Virus record (IMG/VR): IMGVR_UViG_3300035180_001716
Span: 1 to 46,040 of that record
Direction: 5' to 3' (one strand)
Origin: a virus
DNA: 46,040 nt
Shown piece by piece: positions 21,863-29,828 of the stretch (its first letter is position 1; every line of letters starts with the position of its first letter). The notes beneath the pieces were generated by a model. It ran no database searches and was not told the DNA's origin. It saw only the letters and a list, made by a program, of their open reading frames with translations. A program made the position numbers and the translations under genes.

Positions 21863-24061
21863 ATGCCTTCGCTAGTCCAGATCGACCGTATTCGCGATGC
21901 TCTCAGGTGTGACAGGCCCGGTTGTAGTTGCCGATCCCCCCGCGGGTCCGTTCACTGTCCGGCGCACGACGACGGATCGCCCAGCTTGAGCGTCACTGAG
22001 CGCGATGGAAAAATCCTCGTCCATTGCCATGCAGGATGCTCGCAGGAGGCGGTGGTGGCCGCGCTCCAGGCCCGCGGGCTCTGGCCGGAGAAACCGGCGG
22101 AGCGGCCCAGCACGAATGGGCACAAACCGCCCCAGCACGACTACGGCCATGACGTTCCCCCGCAGGTCGTCTACGACTACACCGACGCACACGGCCAACT
22201 CCTCTATCAGGTCCTCCGATACCCGCCTCTCCCCAACGGCAAGAAAGTGTTCAAGCAGAGGCGACCCGCAGCGAACGGCGGATGGACATGGAACCTGACC
22301 GGCGTGGAGCGCGTCCCCTACCGCCTGCCGGAGGTCGTGGCGCGGGCGCGCGAGGGCAAGACGGTGCTCGTCGTCGAGGGCGAGAAGGACGTCGACAACC
22401 TTCGGCGATTGGGCTGCGTGGCTACGTGCAACTCTGGCGGTGCTGGCAAGTGGTTGGACGAGTATGCGCAGTACCTGCGCGGGGCCTCCGTGATCATCCT
22501 GCCCGACAACGACGAGCCAGGCGAGGAACATGCGCAGGAGGTCGCGCGATCCTTGTACGGTGTGGCGCGGATAGTACGCGTCGTGCACCTGCCGAACCTT
22601 CTCCCGAAGGGGGACGTTTCGGATTGGATCGAGTCCGGCGGCACGCTTGCCGAGCTCGTTCGACTGGCTAAGGAGGCGCCGGCTTGGGTGCCGGTTCAGA
22701 CGGAGGAGACCGAGGTACGCCGGGCGACGGACACGGGCAATGCCGAACGCCTCGCGGCATGGCACGGCCACGAGCTGCGGTACTCCTACGACCGGCAGGC
22801 ATGGTACGTCTGGACCGGCACGCATTGGGAGCAAGATGACGCGCGGGTCCAGCAGATCGCGAAGGCAACCGTGATGGCCATTCACGATGAGGTCTCGGCC
22901 TGCAGGACCAAGTCGGAGCGCGAGGAGTTGTCCAAACACGCCATTTCCTCGGAATCGAACGCGAAACGTAGCGCGATGCTGGCGCTTGCGCAGTCCGAGC
23001 CGGGCATACCGGTGCGGATGCAGGATTTCGACACCGACCCGTGGCTCCTCAACTGCGCCAATGGCGTGGTGGACCTGCGCACGGGTGAGCTGCTGACGCA
23101 CAAGTCTGAGCGGCTCCTGACGCGTCTCTGCGGGGTCGAGTACGACCCCTGCGAGGAGTGCCCGTACTGGGAGCAGTTCCTCGCGACGATCATTCCCGAC
23201 GCCGAGACCCGCGCCTACGTTCAACGCGCCGTCGGCTACTCGCTGACAGGTCTGACGGACGAGCGCGTGATGTTCATCCTGCACGGCGTAGGCAGGAACG
23301 GCAAGACGACGTTCATCGAAACTGTCGCCAACCTAGTCGGAACCTACGCAGTCCGTACGCCGACGTCGACGCTGATGGTCAAACAGCAAGGAACGATTCC
23401 CAACGACATTGCCCGGCTCGCCGGGGCCCGGTACGTCTACGCCTCGGAGGCTGAGGACGGTCAACGTCTCGCCGAGAGCATGGTAAAGAGCCTGACAGGG
23501 GGCGACACGATAAGCGCCCGGTTCCTGCATGGCGAGTGGTTCGATTTCAAGCCGGTTTTCAAAATCTGGCTCGCGACGAACCACAAACCCAGGGTACGCG
23601 GCACCGACCAGGCGATATGGGACCGCCTGCCGTTGATTCCGTTCACCGTGCGCATCCCGGACGACGCGTTGATTCCCCGGCGCGAGATCGACCGGCGATT
23701 CGAGGTCGAGGCGCGCGGCATTCTGTCATGGGCGGTCGAGGGATGCCTGCGCTGGCAGCGGGAGGGCCTCGGCGCACCGCCGCAGGTCCGCGAGGCGACG
23801 TCCGCTTACCGTGAGGACATGGACCCGTTGAAGGAGTTCCTCGACGACCGATGTGTGATCTCGGGCGAGTACACCTGCGGATCGACGGAGCTCTACACGG
23901 CGTACGCCGAATGGGCCCGCATCTGCGGCGAACGCGCGGTGAACCACAAGGACTTCAGCCGCCGGCTCGCTGAGCGCGGTTTCTCCTCCGTGAGGGGCAA
24001 ACATGGAATGCGGTGGCAAGGGATCGGATTGCTCGACAGGGATAATCCTGGGTTGGTGTAG
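21863..24061 (+). CDS. Primase-helicase (TOPRIM primase plus D5/P4-type SF3 helicase)
   Basis: A 732-aa replication protein. The N-terminus has a zinc-binding CPAHDD...CHAGC segment (about residues 34-58). A TOPRIM core follows (VLVVEGEKDVDNL near 172, ILPDNDEPGEE near 213). A D5_N domain lies near 400-440. The SF3 helicase has Walker A HGVGRNGKTTFIET near 475, Walker B-like RYVYASEAEDGQ near 520 and the sensor KIWLATNHKP near 570. It primes and unwinds DNA, with a host polymerase needed since none is encoded here. Last codons overlap the inverted-repeat region downstream. Confidence 0.92.
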   Translation: MPSLVQIDRIRDALRCDRPGCSCRSPRGSVHCPAHDDGSPSLSVTERDGKILVHCHAGCSQEAVVAALQARGLWPEKPAERPSTNGHKPPQHDYGHDVPPQVVYDYTDAHGQLLYQVLRYPPLPNGKKVFKQRRPAANGGWTWNLTGVERVPYRLPEVVARAREGKTVLVVEGEKDVDNLRRLGCVATCNSGGAGKWLDEYAQYLRGASVIILPDNDEPGEEHAQEVARSLYGVARIVRVVHLPNLLPKGDVSDWIESGGTLAELVRLAKEAPAWVPVQTEETEVRRATDTGNAERLAAWHGHELRYSYDRQAWYVWTGTHWEQDDARVQQIAKATVMAIHDEVSACRTKSEREELSKHAISSESNAKRSAMLALAQSEPGIPVRMQDFDTDPWLLNCANGVVDLRTGELLTHKSERLLTRLCGVEYDPCEECPYWEQFLATIIPDAETRAYVQRAVGYSLTGLTDERVMFILHGVGRNGKTTFIETVANLVGTYAVRTPTSTLMVKQQGTIPNDIARLAGARYVYASEAEDGQRLAESMVKSLTGGDTISARFLHGEWFDFKPVFKIWLATNHKPRVRGTDQAIWDRLPLIPFTVRIPDDALIPRREIDRRFEVEARGILSWAVEGCLRWQREGLGAPPQVREATSAYREDMDPLKEFLDDRCVISGEYTCGSTELYTAYAEWARICGERAVNHKDFSRRLAERGFSSVRGKHGMRWQGIGLLDRDNPGLV

Positions 24062-24160
24062 GGTGTAGGAAGGGTGTACCTGTTTTTAGGTTTTTTACTA
24101 TATGAGTCACAAGCTCAAAATAAGGCAAAAATAGGTACTCCCTTCATACACCCTACACCC
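24061..24160. repeat. AT-rich inverted repeat; candidate replication origin
   Basis: GGGTGTA occurs at 24061-24067 and 24072-24078, and in inverted form (TACACCC) at 24147-24153 and 24154-24160. GGGTGTAGG at 24061-24069 is perfectly mirrored at 24152-24160. Inner arms AAGGGtGTACCTgTTTTT (from 24070) and its mirror (24128-24145) match with two differences. The roughly 40-base core is very AT-rich. Position right after the primase-helicase suggests an origin with protein-binding sites; a bidirectional terminator is the alternative. Confidence 0.55.
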
Positions 24161-24290
24161 TGCATTTGAGATCAGCTAGCGATGATAATCGCCTTCGAGA
24201 GACGTTCGCTGATTCGAGGTATGCCCGAACCTTAAGAAACTCTAAGGTTGCTGAGTAGCGCGCGTTGCAAATCATTCGAGGTAGATAACG
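24161..24290 (+). other. Non-coding stretch with short direct repeats
   Basis: CGATGATAATC occurs at 24180-24190 and again at 24289-24299, the second spanning the start of the next gene; ATTCGAGGTA is repeated at about 24213 and 24278. A 17-codon frame from 24182 begins with the same MII residues as the next gene and may be a remnant. A small hairpin CCTTA/TAAGG lies between. Confidence 0.4.
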
Positions 24291-24530
24291 ATGATAATCA
24301 CCTTCAATGCCGATTGCCGCATTTTGGGAGACGTCGACCCATTCAAGATCGCGATACGGATCATGGAGCACATTCCGCCTGTGATCTACTCGGGCGAGGC
24401 CGATAACTGGGAGGCATGGGTGCAGAACGTCGAGACCGTAAGCATTGAGAACGACGCAGAGACACAGGCCGCGGGCGTGACTTCAAGCGCGAATGCCCCA
24501 TGCTCGCGCTACGTGACACGGAGAGAATAG
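24291..24530 (+). CDS. Hypothetical small acidic protein
   Basis: A 79-aa protein with a MIITFNADC start, a RIMEHIPPVIYSGEADNWEAW centre and a polar tail. The SD GAGGT is moderate. No family recognised. Its GC content is lower than that of neighbouring genes, as is the gap before it. Confidence 0.45.
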   Translation: MIITFNADCRILGDVDPFKIAIRIMEHIPPVIYSGEADNWEAWVQNVETVSIENDAETQAAGVTSSANAPCSRYVTRRE

Positions 24531-24623
24531 ATATGGTCGAAGGGTAGTAAGGAACGCAGAACAGGCGGTTTGCGGCGTTCTTCGGGCATTGTGGATCGAT
24601 TCTGCAGGAGGAGGAGAGGAACG

Positions 24624-25025
24624 ATGAAGTCATTCCGGAAGTGCCAGACGAACAATGAGATCAGGGAGCTGATGGGCAACCCTCGCAGCGTGCGCATTCT
24701 GCAGCGGACGGACTCGGGGTTCGCGGCGCAGAAACGGATACTGATGGGCATGACGCCGGAGGTGCTGGGGATCATCGTCTCATTGGGCAGTAACTGGGAC
24801 CACGTCAGCGTGAGCCTCCGAGACCGCCCTCCGACCTGGCTGGAGATGGATGCCGTGCGGAACGCGATCTGGGAGCCGGACGAAACGGTTTTGCAGTATC
24901 ACCCGTCCCACAATCAGGCGCGAATCAACCCGTACTGCCTGCACCTCTGGCGACCGCAGGACGGCCCGCTGCCACTGCCGAACTACGAGGCGTACGGGCT
25001 CGCCCAAACGGAGGAGGTGAAATGA
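24624..25025 (+). CDS. DUF7694-like phage protein
   Basis: A 133-aa protein. The second half has the characteristic WDHVSVSLRDRPPTWLEMD, then WEPDETVLQYHPSHN and NPYCLHLWRPQDGPLPLP, a pattern I associate with the phage family DUF7694 (function unknown). The ATG at 24624 has GGAGGAGGAGAGG just upstream; earlier in-frame ATG at 24570 lacks it. Overlaps the nuclease gene by ATGA. Confidence 0.7.
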   Translation: MKSFRKCQTNNEIRELMGNPRSVRILQRTDSGFAAQKRILMGMTPEVLGIIVSLGSNWDHVSVSLRDRPPTWLEMDAVRNAIWEPDETVLQYHPSHNQARINPYCLHLWRPQDGPLPLPNYEAYGLAQTEEVK

Positions 25026-25513
25026 TCACCGGCGCGCCGACATGCTGCGGGGCCGAGATGCGCCCGCTACGGTTGCCAACTGCGGCCCGGACTCGCGTCG
25101 GCTGGATCTGTCTCGCCTGCGGTCGAAAGGTTTGGGATGAACCTGCGCTGATGCGCGGCGGAAGGGCCCGGCGCACGAACCCGGAGGCCGCCGTCGTTGC
25201 GGCGACGAAGCAGGCGTTGGGCTACGCCGGGTTCGAATCCCTGCGCGTCGGTCAACACCGGGCTGATCTGTCGGGCTCAGACCCCGGCATGGTCGACCTG
25301 CCCGTTCACATAGCCGGTCCGCTCTGGTGTTTCGTCGAGATAAAGGCGCCCGGCAAGGCGAAACCGGGTGGCTGCACGCCGGAGCAGAGGCGGATGTTAT
25401 CGTTGGGGCACATCGTAGTGTCCGACGACCCGGAGCGCGTTGTGAGGATCGCCCGGCGGTTACGCGAGCTGCTGGAGCCGATCAAGGCGGAGATCGAGGA
25501 GGCTGCGGGATGA
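25022..25513 (+). CDS. VRR-NUC nuclease with N-terminal zinc ribbon
   Basis: A 163-aa protein. CC and CLACG cysteines (residues 8-9 and about 31-35) suggest a zinc ribbon. The VRR-NUC core follows: a GMVDLPV strand near 88 (in place of the usual GxPD), FVEIKAPGKAKPGG near 105 with the catalytic E-x-K, then TPEQRRMLSLGHIVV near 120. Enzymes of this family cut branched or single-stranded DNA. A role in replication or recombination intermediates is inferred. Coupled to genes on both sides. Confidence 0.8.
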   Translation: MITGAPTCCGAEMRPLRLPTAARTRVGWICLACGRKVWDEPALMRGGRARRTNPEAAVVAATKQALGYAGFESLRVGQHRADLSGSDPGMVDLPVHIAGPLWCFVEIKAPGKAKPGGCTPEQRRMLSLGHIVVSDDPERVVRIARRLRELLEPIKAEIEEAAG

Positions 25514-26193
25514 ACCAGGAGGAGGCGTGGGCGAAATGCCCTGTCGAGATGGCGAACATGGCGCTGCGAATCGCCCGCGAATACGGGTATGCGTGGCAGT
25601 GGTCCCCGGCAGTGCCGCAGGACGAGGCGGAATGGGCCGAAGGCGACCCGAGGCCGAGCCTGGCCGAGATCGAGGCGACGACCCCGGAGGCGATCATAGA
25701 GACGCGCCTGGACGACATTGAGTTCGAGTTCGCCGATGGCCGTTACTGTTTGCACTACCTGGTCCCGACTGGGCATACTGAGCTCTGGATGCGCGCTACT
25801 CCGGATGGAGAACACATTCAGCGCGAGGTCATCATCCGGCGCGATAACGGAGACATGGTGCGCGGCGTCATCGAAGGCGGCGACACGCATGTTGAGGCCG
25901 ATCTATCCGGATGGAACTTCAGACACGAGGACCAGTGGGCGCGCGCGTGGGAAACCTTCGGCATTGAGCCGCCGCCATTCCCTGGCGAGCTCACCGGATC
26001 GAGGCTCGTCTACGGCAAGTGCGAGTGGCCAGATGATCTATCGACCCTGAACTACGCTACGATCTACGTCCCGGAGTGGGCCATAATACCGGCTGAGCAC
26101 CTTCGGGTGATGCTTGACCGCGCTGACAGCGTTATACTGTGCGACAAGGAGCTCAATCAGTACCCGATAGCGTTCGTCGAGCATAGGTGGTGA
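25510..26193 (+). CDS. Hypothetical protein, paralogue of 14198-14875
   Basis: A 227-aa protein that aligns along its whole length with the leftward gene product at 14198-14875: the shared N-terminal W..CP/MP...AN.ALRIAREY, E..TPE, VIEGG, RAWE..GIEPPPFPGE and a C-terminal LDRADSV motif. Start fixed by overlap with the VRR-NUC stop. No known domain. The paralogue pair in two operons suggests an accessory function duplicated and moved. Confidence 0.6.
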   Translation: MNQEEAWAKCPVEMANMALRIAREYGYAWQWSPAVPQDEAEWAEGDPRPSLAEIEATTPEAIIETRLDDIEFEFADGRYCLHYLVPTGHTELWMRATPDGEHIQREVIIRRDNGDMVRGVIEGGDTHVEADLSGWNFRHEDQWARAWETFGIEPPPFPGELTGSRLVYGKCEWPDDLSTLNYATIYVPEWAIIPAEHLRVMLDRADSVILCDKELNQYPIAFVEHRW

Positions 26194-26456
26194 TGCACCG
26201 GCTCCCGCTCCTAGTTTGCCCGGCCTGCGGTCGCCCGCTGATCGAGCGGGAGGGTAACGGCATGCTGGCGGTGCACGTCCATGATGAGCGGGAGGACCCG
26301 TACACCGGCGTCAGAACGGGCCGATGCCCGGACGGACACTGCAACCAGTACGTCCGCTGGGACCATCGGGTGCTCGTCTGCGCCGTCATTTCGCAAATGC
26401 GTCTGATGGATTTGCAAATTCTGCTTGACAAACGCGGCAGGGTTCGCGTAGAATAG
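26193..26456 (+). CDS. Small zinc-ribbon protein
   Basis: An 87-aa protein with CPACG near residue 9 and CPDGHC near 46, a four-cysteine zinc ribbon, and a helical C-terminus. Start is the ATG sharing its A with the previous stop; GTG codons at 26187 and 26190 are alternatives. Its 3' end contains the -35 and -10 of the promoter for the packaging and head genes. Confidence 0.55.
   Translation: MHRLPLLVCPACGRPLIEREGNGMLAVHVHDEREDPYTGVRTGRCPDGHCNQYVRWDHRVLVCAVISQMRLMDLQILLDKRGRVRVE
26425..26454 (+). promoter_or_regulatory. Late promoter for terminase/head operon
   Basis: TTGACA (26425-26430), an 18-base spacer, TAGAAT (26449-26454). It sits inside the end of the preceding gene, like the promoter at 8376, and is followed 19 bases later by the same 17-base leader hairpin. 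Confidence 0.8.
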
Positions 26457-26473
26457 CACGACAACTGAAAATT

Positions 26474-26527
26474 GGCGGCTTTGCGAAGCCTCGCCGAGGG
26501 CCGACGCCCCCGGAGGGGCTTTTGTCG
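26474..26527 (+). ncRNA. Structured leader with 17-base hairpin and terminator
   Basis: GGCGGCTTTGCGAAGCC (26474-26490) is identical to 8422-8438 and 45181-45197. It is followed by an intrinsic terminator: GCCCC-CGGA-GGGGC then TTTT (26506-26523), with outer CGAC/GTCG. The 3' arm AAGCC of the first hairpin can also pair with GGCTT (26517-26521) in the terminator. Readthrough must occur for any terminase or head gene to be transcribed from this promoter. Confidence 0.7.
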
Positions 26528-26561
26528 TTTCTGGGTAGGCTGGAGGTCGGAGAAGTTTATA

Positions 26562-26966
26562 ATGACAAACTATACCACAGAAAGGCCCTGGTGGGGGCGT
26601 TTCTTTCAGGCGCTTGCGGATACCGGGATTGTGACGGACGCGGCGGCGGCGGCCGGGATAACCCGCATGACCGTCTACCTATACCGCCACAACAACCCGG
26701 AGTTCGCGCGCCGATGGGCGGAGGCTGAACAGCGTGGCATAGACATGCTGGAGGACGTGGCCTACAGGAGGGCCCGCGAATCAAGCGACACCCTGCTGAT
26801 CTTCCTGCTCAAGCACAAGAGGCCGAACGTCTACAACCCGCCCGTTCGATCACAGGTGGAGATGGATGTCGCTGCCCTATCCGACGACGAGCTTCGACAG
26901 CGTATCGCGGAGCTTGAGGGAACAGTACTATCTGCGGCTGCTGGCAAAGAGACTGTCGGCGAGTGA
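26562..26966 (+). CDS. Terminase small subunit
   Basis: A 134-aa protein. The N-terminal half has a helix-turn-helix (TDAAAAAGITRMTVYLYRHN, about residues 20-42), and the rest is helical with ARRWAEAEQRGIDMLEDVA and LIFLLKHKRP, as in small terminases. It recognises phage DNA and recruits the large subunit. ATG at 26562 has GGAG nine bases upstream. The large subunit gene begins within its last 101 bases in another frame. Confidence 0.8.
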   Translation: MTNYTTERPWWGRFFQALADTGIVTDAAAAAGITRMTVYLYRHNNPEFARRWAEAEQRGIDMLEDVAYRRARESSDTLLIFLLKHKRPNVYNPPVRSQVEMDVAALSDDELRQRIAELEGTVLSAAAGKETVGE

Positions 26967-28290
26967 CGCGAGTTACGCCGACTGGCTGCTGCAGACGTAC
27001 CCACACGGCTGGTATCTGCCGCGGCACATTCGGCGAGTGGCGCGCGACGTAGACGACGTTCTGCAGGGCCGGTGCGACCGCTACGCCGTGAGGATGCCGC
27101 CGAGACACGGGAAAACCGAGAACGTGACGGTTCGACTGGCCGTGCGGATGCTGGAGCTGGACCCTGCCGCGAATGTGCTGATCAGTGGCTACAACGAGCG
27201 GTTCGCGCGGAGGCTGGGGCGCAAGGCCAGGAACTTGGCACAGGGCCGGATTGCGATTGCGCAGGATAGCACGGCGGCGGACGAATGGCACACGACGGCG
27301 GGCGGCGTGATGATGACCCGAGGCATGGGCAGTCCGCCGACCGGTACGGGGTTCCGGCTGATCGTGATCGACGACCCGATTCGGAGCCGGGAGGACGCCG
27401 AGAGTGACGTCAAACGCGAGGCGGCGTGGGACCACTACACGGACGACCTGCTCACGCGGTTGGACCCTGGCGGCGCGATCGTGATCGTGATGACGCCGTG
27501 GCACGAGGACGGGCTGGATGCGCGGGCGATTGCGAGCGAGCCGGACAGATGGCGGGTGCTGAGCCTGCCGGCATTGGCGAAGGAGGACGACCCCCTGAGC
27601 CGCGCGCCGGGCGAGGCGTTGTGGCCTGAGCGTTACGATCGTGATGCGTTGCTACGTATCAAGGCGATCATGGACCAGAACGATGGCGAACGATCATTCG
27701 AGGCTCTCTACCAGCAGAACCCTCAACCCAGGGAAGGCTCCATTTTCAAGCCGGACCGAGTTCGAATCGTGGACGATCCGCCGGCGGCTCCTGTCGCTAT
27801 GTGCAGGGCGTGGGACTTCGCGGCGACTGCAGGCGGAGGCGACTATACGGTGGGCGTGCTGATGTGTCGGGCGGCGGATGGGTCGTTTGGCGTGCTCGAC
27901 GTCGTTCGCGGGAGGTGGGCCCCGGACGAGCGAGATGCGCAGATGCGGCGGGCGGCGGAGGTCGACGGGCGCGCGGCGTTGATCCGCATTCCGCAGGACC
28001 CCGGGCAGGCGGGCAAGGACCAGGTTCTGCACATGGCGCGAATGCTGGCGGGGTGCAACATGCGGTCGGCTCCCGTGACTGGCGCGAAGGAGGTCCGCGC
28101 CTCCGGGTTCGCCTCGCAGGTCAATGCTGGCAACGTCTGGGCGATCCGCGGCGCGTGGAACCATGCATACCTGTCGGAGTTGCGCTCTTTTAGGGAGGGC
28201 TGCTTGCACGACGACCAGGTAGACGCGAGCGCGGACGCATTCGCGGAGTTGGCCGGAGCGCGCCGGATGCGCGTACTGGGGGATGACTGA
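26866..28290 (+). CDS. Terminase large subunit (packaging ATPase and nuclease)
   Basis: A 474-aa terminase. Walker A is RMPPRHGKTENVT near residue 77; Walker B is LIVIDDPIRSRED near 165; the coupling region is IVIVMTPWHEDG near 202. The RNase-H-like nuclease begins with RAWDFAATAGGGDYT near 312 and ends with a DDQVDASADAF motif near 450. It pumps DNA into the prohead and cuts it. The start at 26866 gives an unusually long 101-base overlap with the small subunit; the only in-frame later candidate (TTG at 26914) lacks an SD. Confidence 0.92.
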   Translation: MSLPYPTTSFDSVSRSLREQYYLRLLAKRLSASDASYADWLLQTYPHGWYLPRHIRRVARDVDDVLQGRCDRYAVRMPPRHGKTENVTVRLAVRMLELDPAANVLISGYNERFARRLGRKARNLAQGRIAIAQDSTAADEWHTTAGGVMMTRGMGSPPTGTGFRLIVIDDPIRSREDAESDVKREAAWDHYTDDLLTRLDPGGAIVIVMTPWHEDGLDARAIASEPDRWRVLSLPALAKEDDPLSRAPGEALWPERYDRDALLRIKAIMDQNDGERSFEALYQQNPQPREGSIFKPDRVRIVDDPPAAPVAMCRAWDFAATAGGGDYTVGVLMCRAADGSFGVLDVVRGRWAPDERDAQMRRAAEVDGRAALIRIPQDPGQAGKDQVLHMARMLAGCNMRSAPVTGAKEVRASGFASQVNAGNVWAIRGAWNHAYLSELRSFREGCLHDDQVDASADAFAELAGARRMRVLGDD

Positions 28291-28410
28291 ATGCAGGCCC
28301 CGATCCTCTGGGCGATGGTGCAGTTTGCAGGCGGTCTCGTCGTGATCGGCGCGGCCTGTCTGCTCGTGCTCGTTGCCGCGATCTGGCTGCGCGGATGGAT
28401 AGGCCGATGA
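28291..28410 (+). CDS. Very small single-pass membrane protein
   Basis: A 39-aa product starting one base after the terminase stop: a short MQAPILW start, one transmembrane helix (about residues 11-33, GGLVVIGAACLLVLVAAIWL) and a positive WLRGWIGR end. It overlaps the portal start by ATGA, so it fills the gap exactly, which supports translation. A membrane protein between terminase and portal is unusual. Function unknown. Confidence 0.55.
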   Translation: MQAPILWAMVQFAGGLVVIGAACLLVLVAAIWLRGWIGR

Positions 28411-29828
28411 GCGTGCGCGACACATTGCGAGCCGGATTGAAGGCGTTCCGCTGGTCGGGTATCGGCGGACAGGACCAGGCGTCGTACAACGTCAGACGAC
28501 GCCAAAACTTGATGTATTGGAACCTGCCCGGCACTCAGCTTGACTACGTTCAGAAGGCGGGCGATCTCTGGAAGAATAGCGTCGTCGGGATCTGTCTCAA
28601 CTGGTGGATGCTCTCGTTTCCCGAGGCGCGATGCATGCCGCAGCGGCTGAACCCGGACGGCGAGACGGTCGAATGGCTCCCGACGCACCCACTGGCGCAG
28701 CTTCTGCAGCGGCCCGCGCCTCGGTGGGGAGGGCGCCGCCTCTGGAAGGCGACCGTGCTCTCCTATCTCTGTGACGGGAACGCTTACTGGCTCAAGATCA
28801 GGGCGAACAATGGCCGCCCGGTCGAGTTGCGATGGGTGCCCCATTTCCAGATGGAACCGCGGTGGCCGTCCGACGGTTCCGCGGAGGTGACCCACTATGA
28901 GCAGTACGTCGACGGGTCGTGGATCAAGCACCCGGTAGAGGACGTCGTTCATTTCAGGTTTGGCGTCGATCCGGACTGCGTGCGCAAGGGCCTGAGCCCG
29001 CTGAAGCAACAGCTACGGCAGGTCTTTAGCGACAATGAGTATTCGACGGTCATAAGCGCGCTCATTGAAAACTTCATGATGACACCGTTCGTGATTGGGC
29101 CAAGGGAAAGCGGCATCTCGGGCCTCGATGACGACGAGGCGGCGCGGTTCACGCGGGCCCTCCGCGCGCGGACGACAGGCGATCGGCGCGGCGAGCCGAT
29201 CTTCATGGCCGAGCCGTTCGAGATCGAGAAGTTGGGCTTCTCGCCGGACCAGATGGCGGTGCAGGTCCTCAACAATCAGTGGACGAGCCGGGTCTGCGCG
29301 GCACTCATGCTGGACCCGATGGTGGTCGGTCTGCCGAGTGACACGAACACGCACTATGACAACCGGGAGCAGGCGGAATCCGGCGCGTGGTACAACGGAA
29401 TCCTGCCCGCGATGGCGGAGCTCTCCGAGGAGCTGGACCTGCAGTTACTGCCCGACTTCGATCGCGACCCGAGCGTGCAGATGTGGTTCGACACGCGGAA
29501 CGTGCGCGCCCTGCAGCCGGATGAGGACGCGCGGGCAAAACGGCTGGTCCTTGCCGCCGGCGGCCCGATCATAACGCCGAATGAGGCGCGGTTGCACCTC
29601 GACCTCGACCCGTTGCCGGATGGTGACGAACTGCGCTCGAAGGCGCCAGACCTTTCGCAGTTTGCCGGAGGCGTCCCAGACGCGGCGGAGGCGGCGGGCC
29701 GGAGCAAGGCGGCAAAGGCGCTTGATGGGGAAGGTGATGGGTCAGATGATCAGTCCCGCGATGAGCCGGTTGACTGGGCTGACCGGGTGATCCGCGAGAT
29801 CGAGGCGCTCGATGCGGTCGGAGCGTAG
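28407..29828 (+). CDS. Portal protein (HK97/phage_portal family)
   Basis: A 473-aa portal, the dodecameric ring through which DNA enters and leaves. Recognisable features are the N-terminal clip/stem region (VVGICLNWWMLSFPE near 50), HPLAQLLQRPAP near 88, LSYLCDGNAYWLKI near 110, and the C-terminal AGGPIITPNEARLHLDLDPL near 390. The tail is acidic and Gly/Ala-rich. The ATG at 28407 overlaps the small membrane gene; 28395 is an alternative. Overlaps the head morphogenesis gene by 17 bases. Confidence 0.9.
   Translation: MSVRDTLRAGLKAFRWSGIGGQDQASYNVRRRQNLMYWNLPGTQLDYVQKAGDLWKNSVVGICLNWWMLSFPEARCMPQRLNPDGETVEWLPTHPLAQLLQRPAPRWGGRRLWKATVLSYLCDGNAYWLKIRANNGRPVELRWVPHFQMEPRWPSDGSAEVTHYEQYVDGSWIKHPVEDVVHFRFGVDPDCVRKGLSPLKQQLRQVFSDNEYSTVISALIENFMMTPFVIGPRESGISGLDDDEAARFTRALRARTTGDRRGEPIFMAEPFEIEKLGFSPDQMAVQVLNNQWTSRVCAALMLDPMVVGLPSDTNTHYDNREQAESGAWYNGILPAMAELSEELDLQLLPDFDRDPSVQMWFDTRNVRALQPDEDARAKRLVLAAGGPIITPNEARLHLDLDPLPDGDELRSKAPDLSQFAGGVPDAAEAAGRSKAAKALDGEGDGSDDQSRDEPVDWADRVIREIEALDAVGA

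Noticed and set aside
21872-23284. Long minus-strand frame (470 codons) opposite the primase-helicase
   Set aside because: The opposite strand has clear TOPRIM and helicase motifs; the long antisense frame is a codon-bias artefact.
24061-24160. Simple intrinsic terminator of the primase gene
   Set aside because: T-runs are present, but the four mirrored GGGTGTA units and the long AT-rich core exceed what a terminator needs; kept as the alternative to an origin.
27843-29009. Minus-strand frame (388 codons) opposite terminase and portal
   Set aside because: Shadow of two strongly supported genes, without SD or domain.
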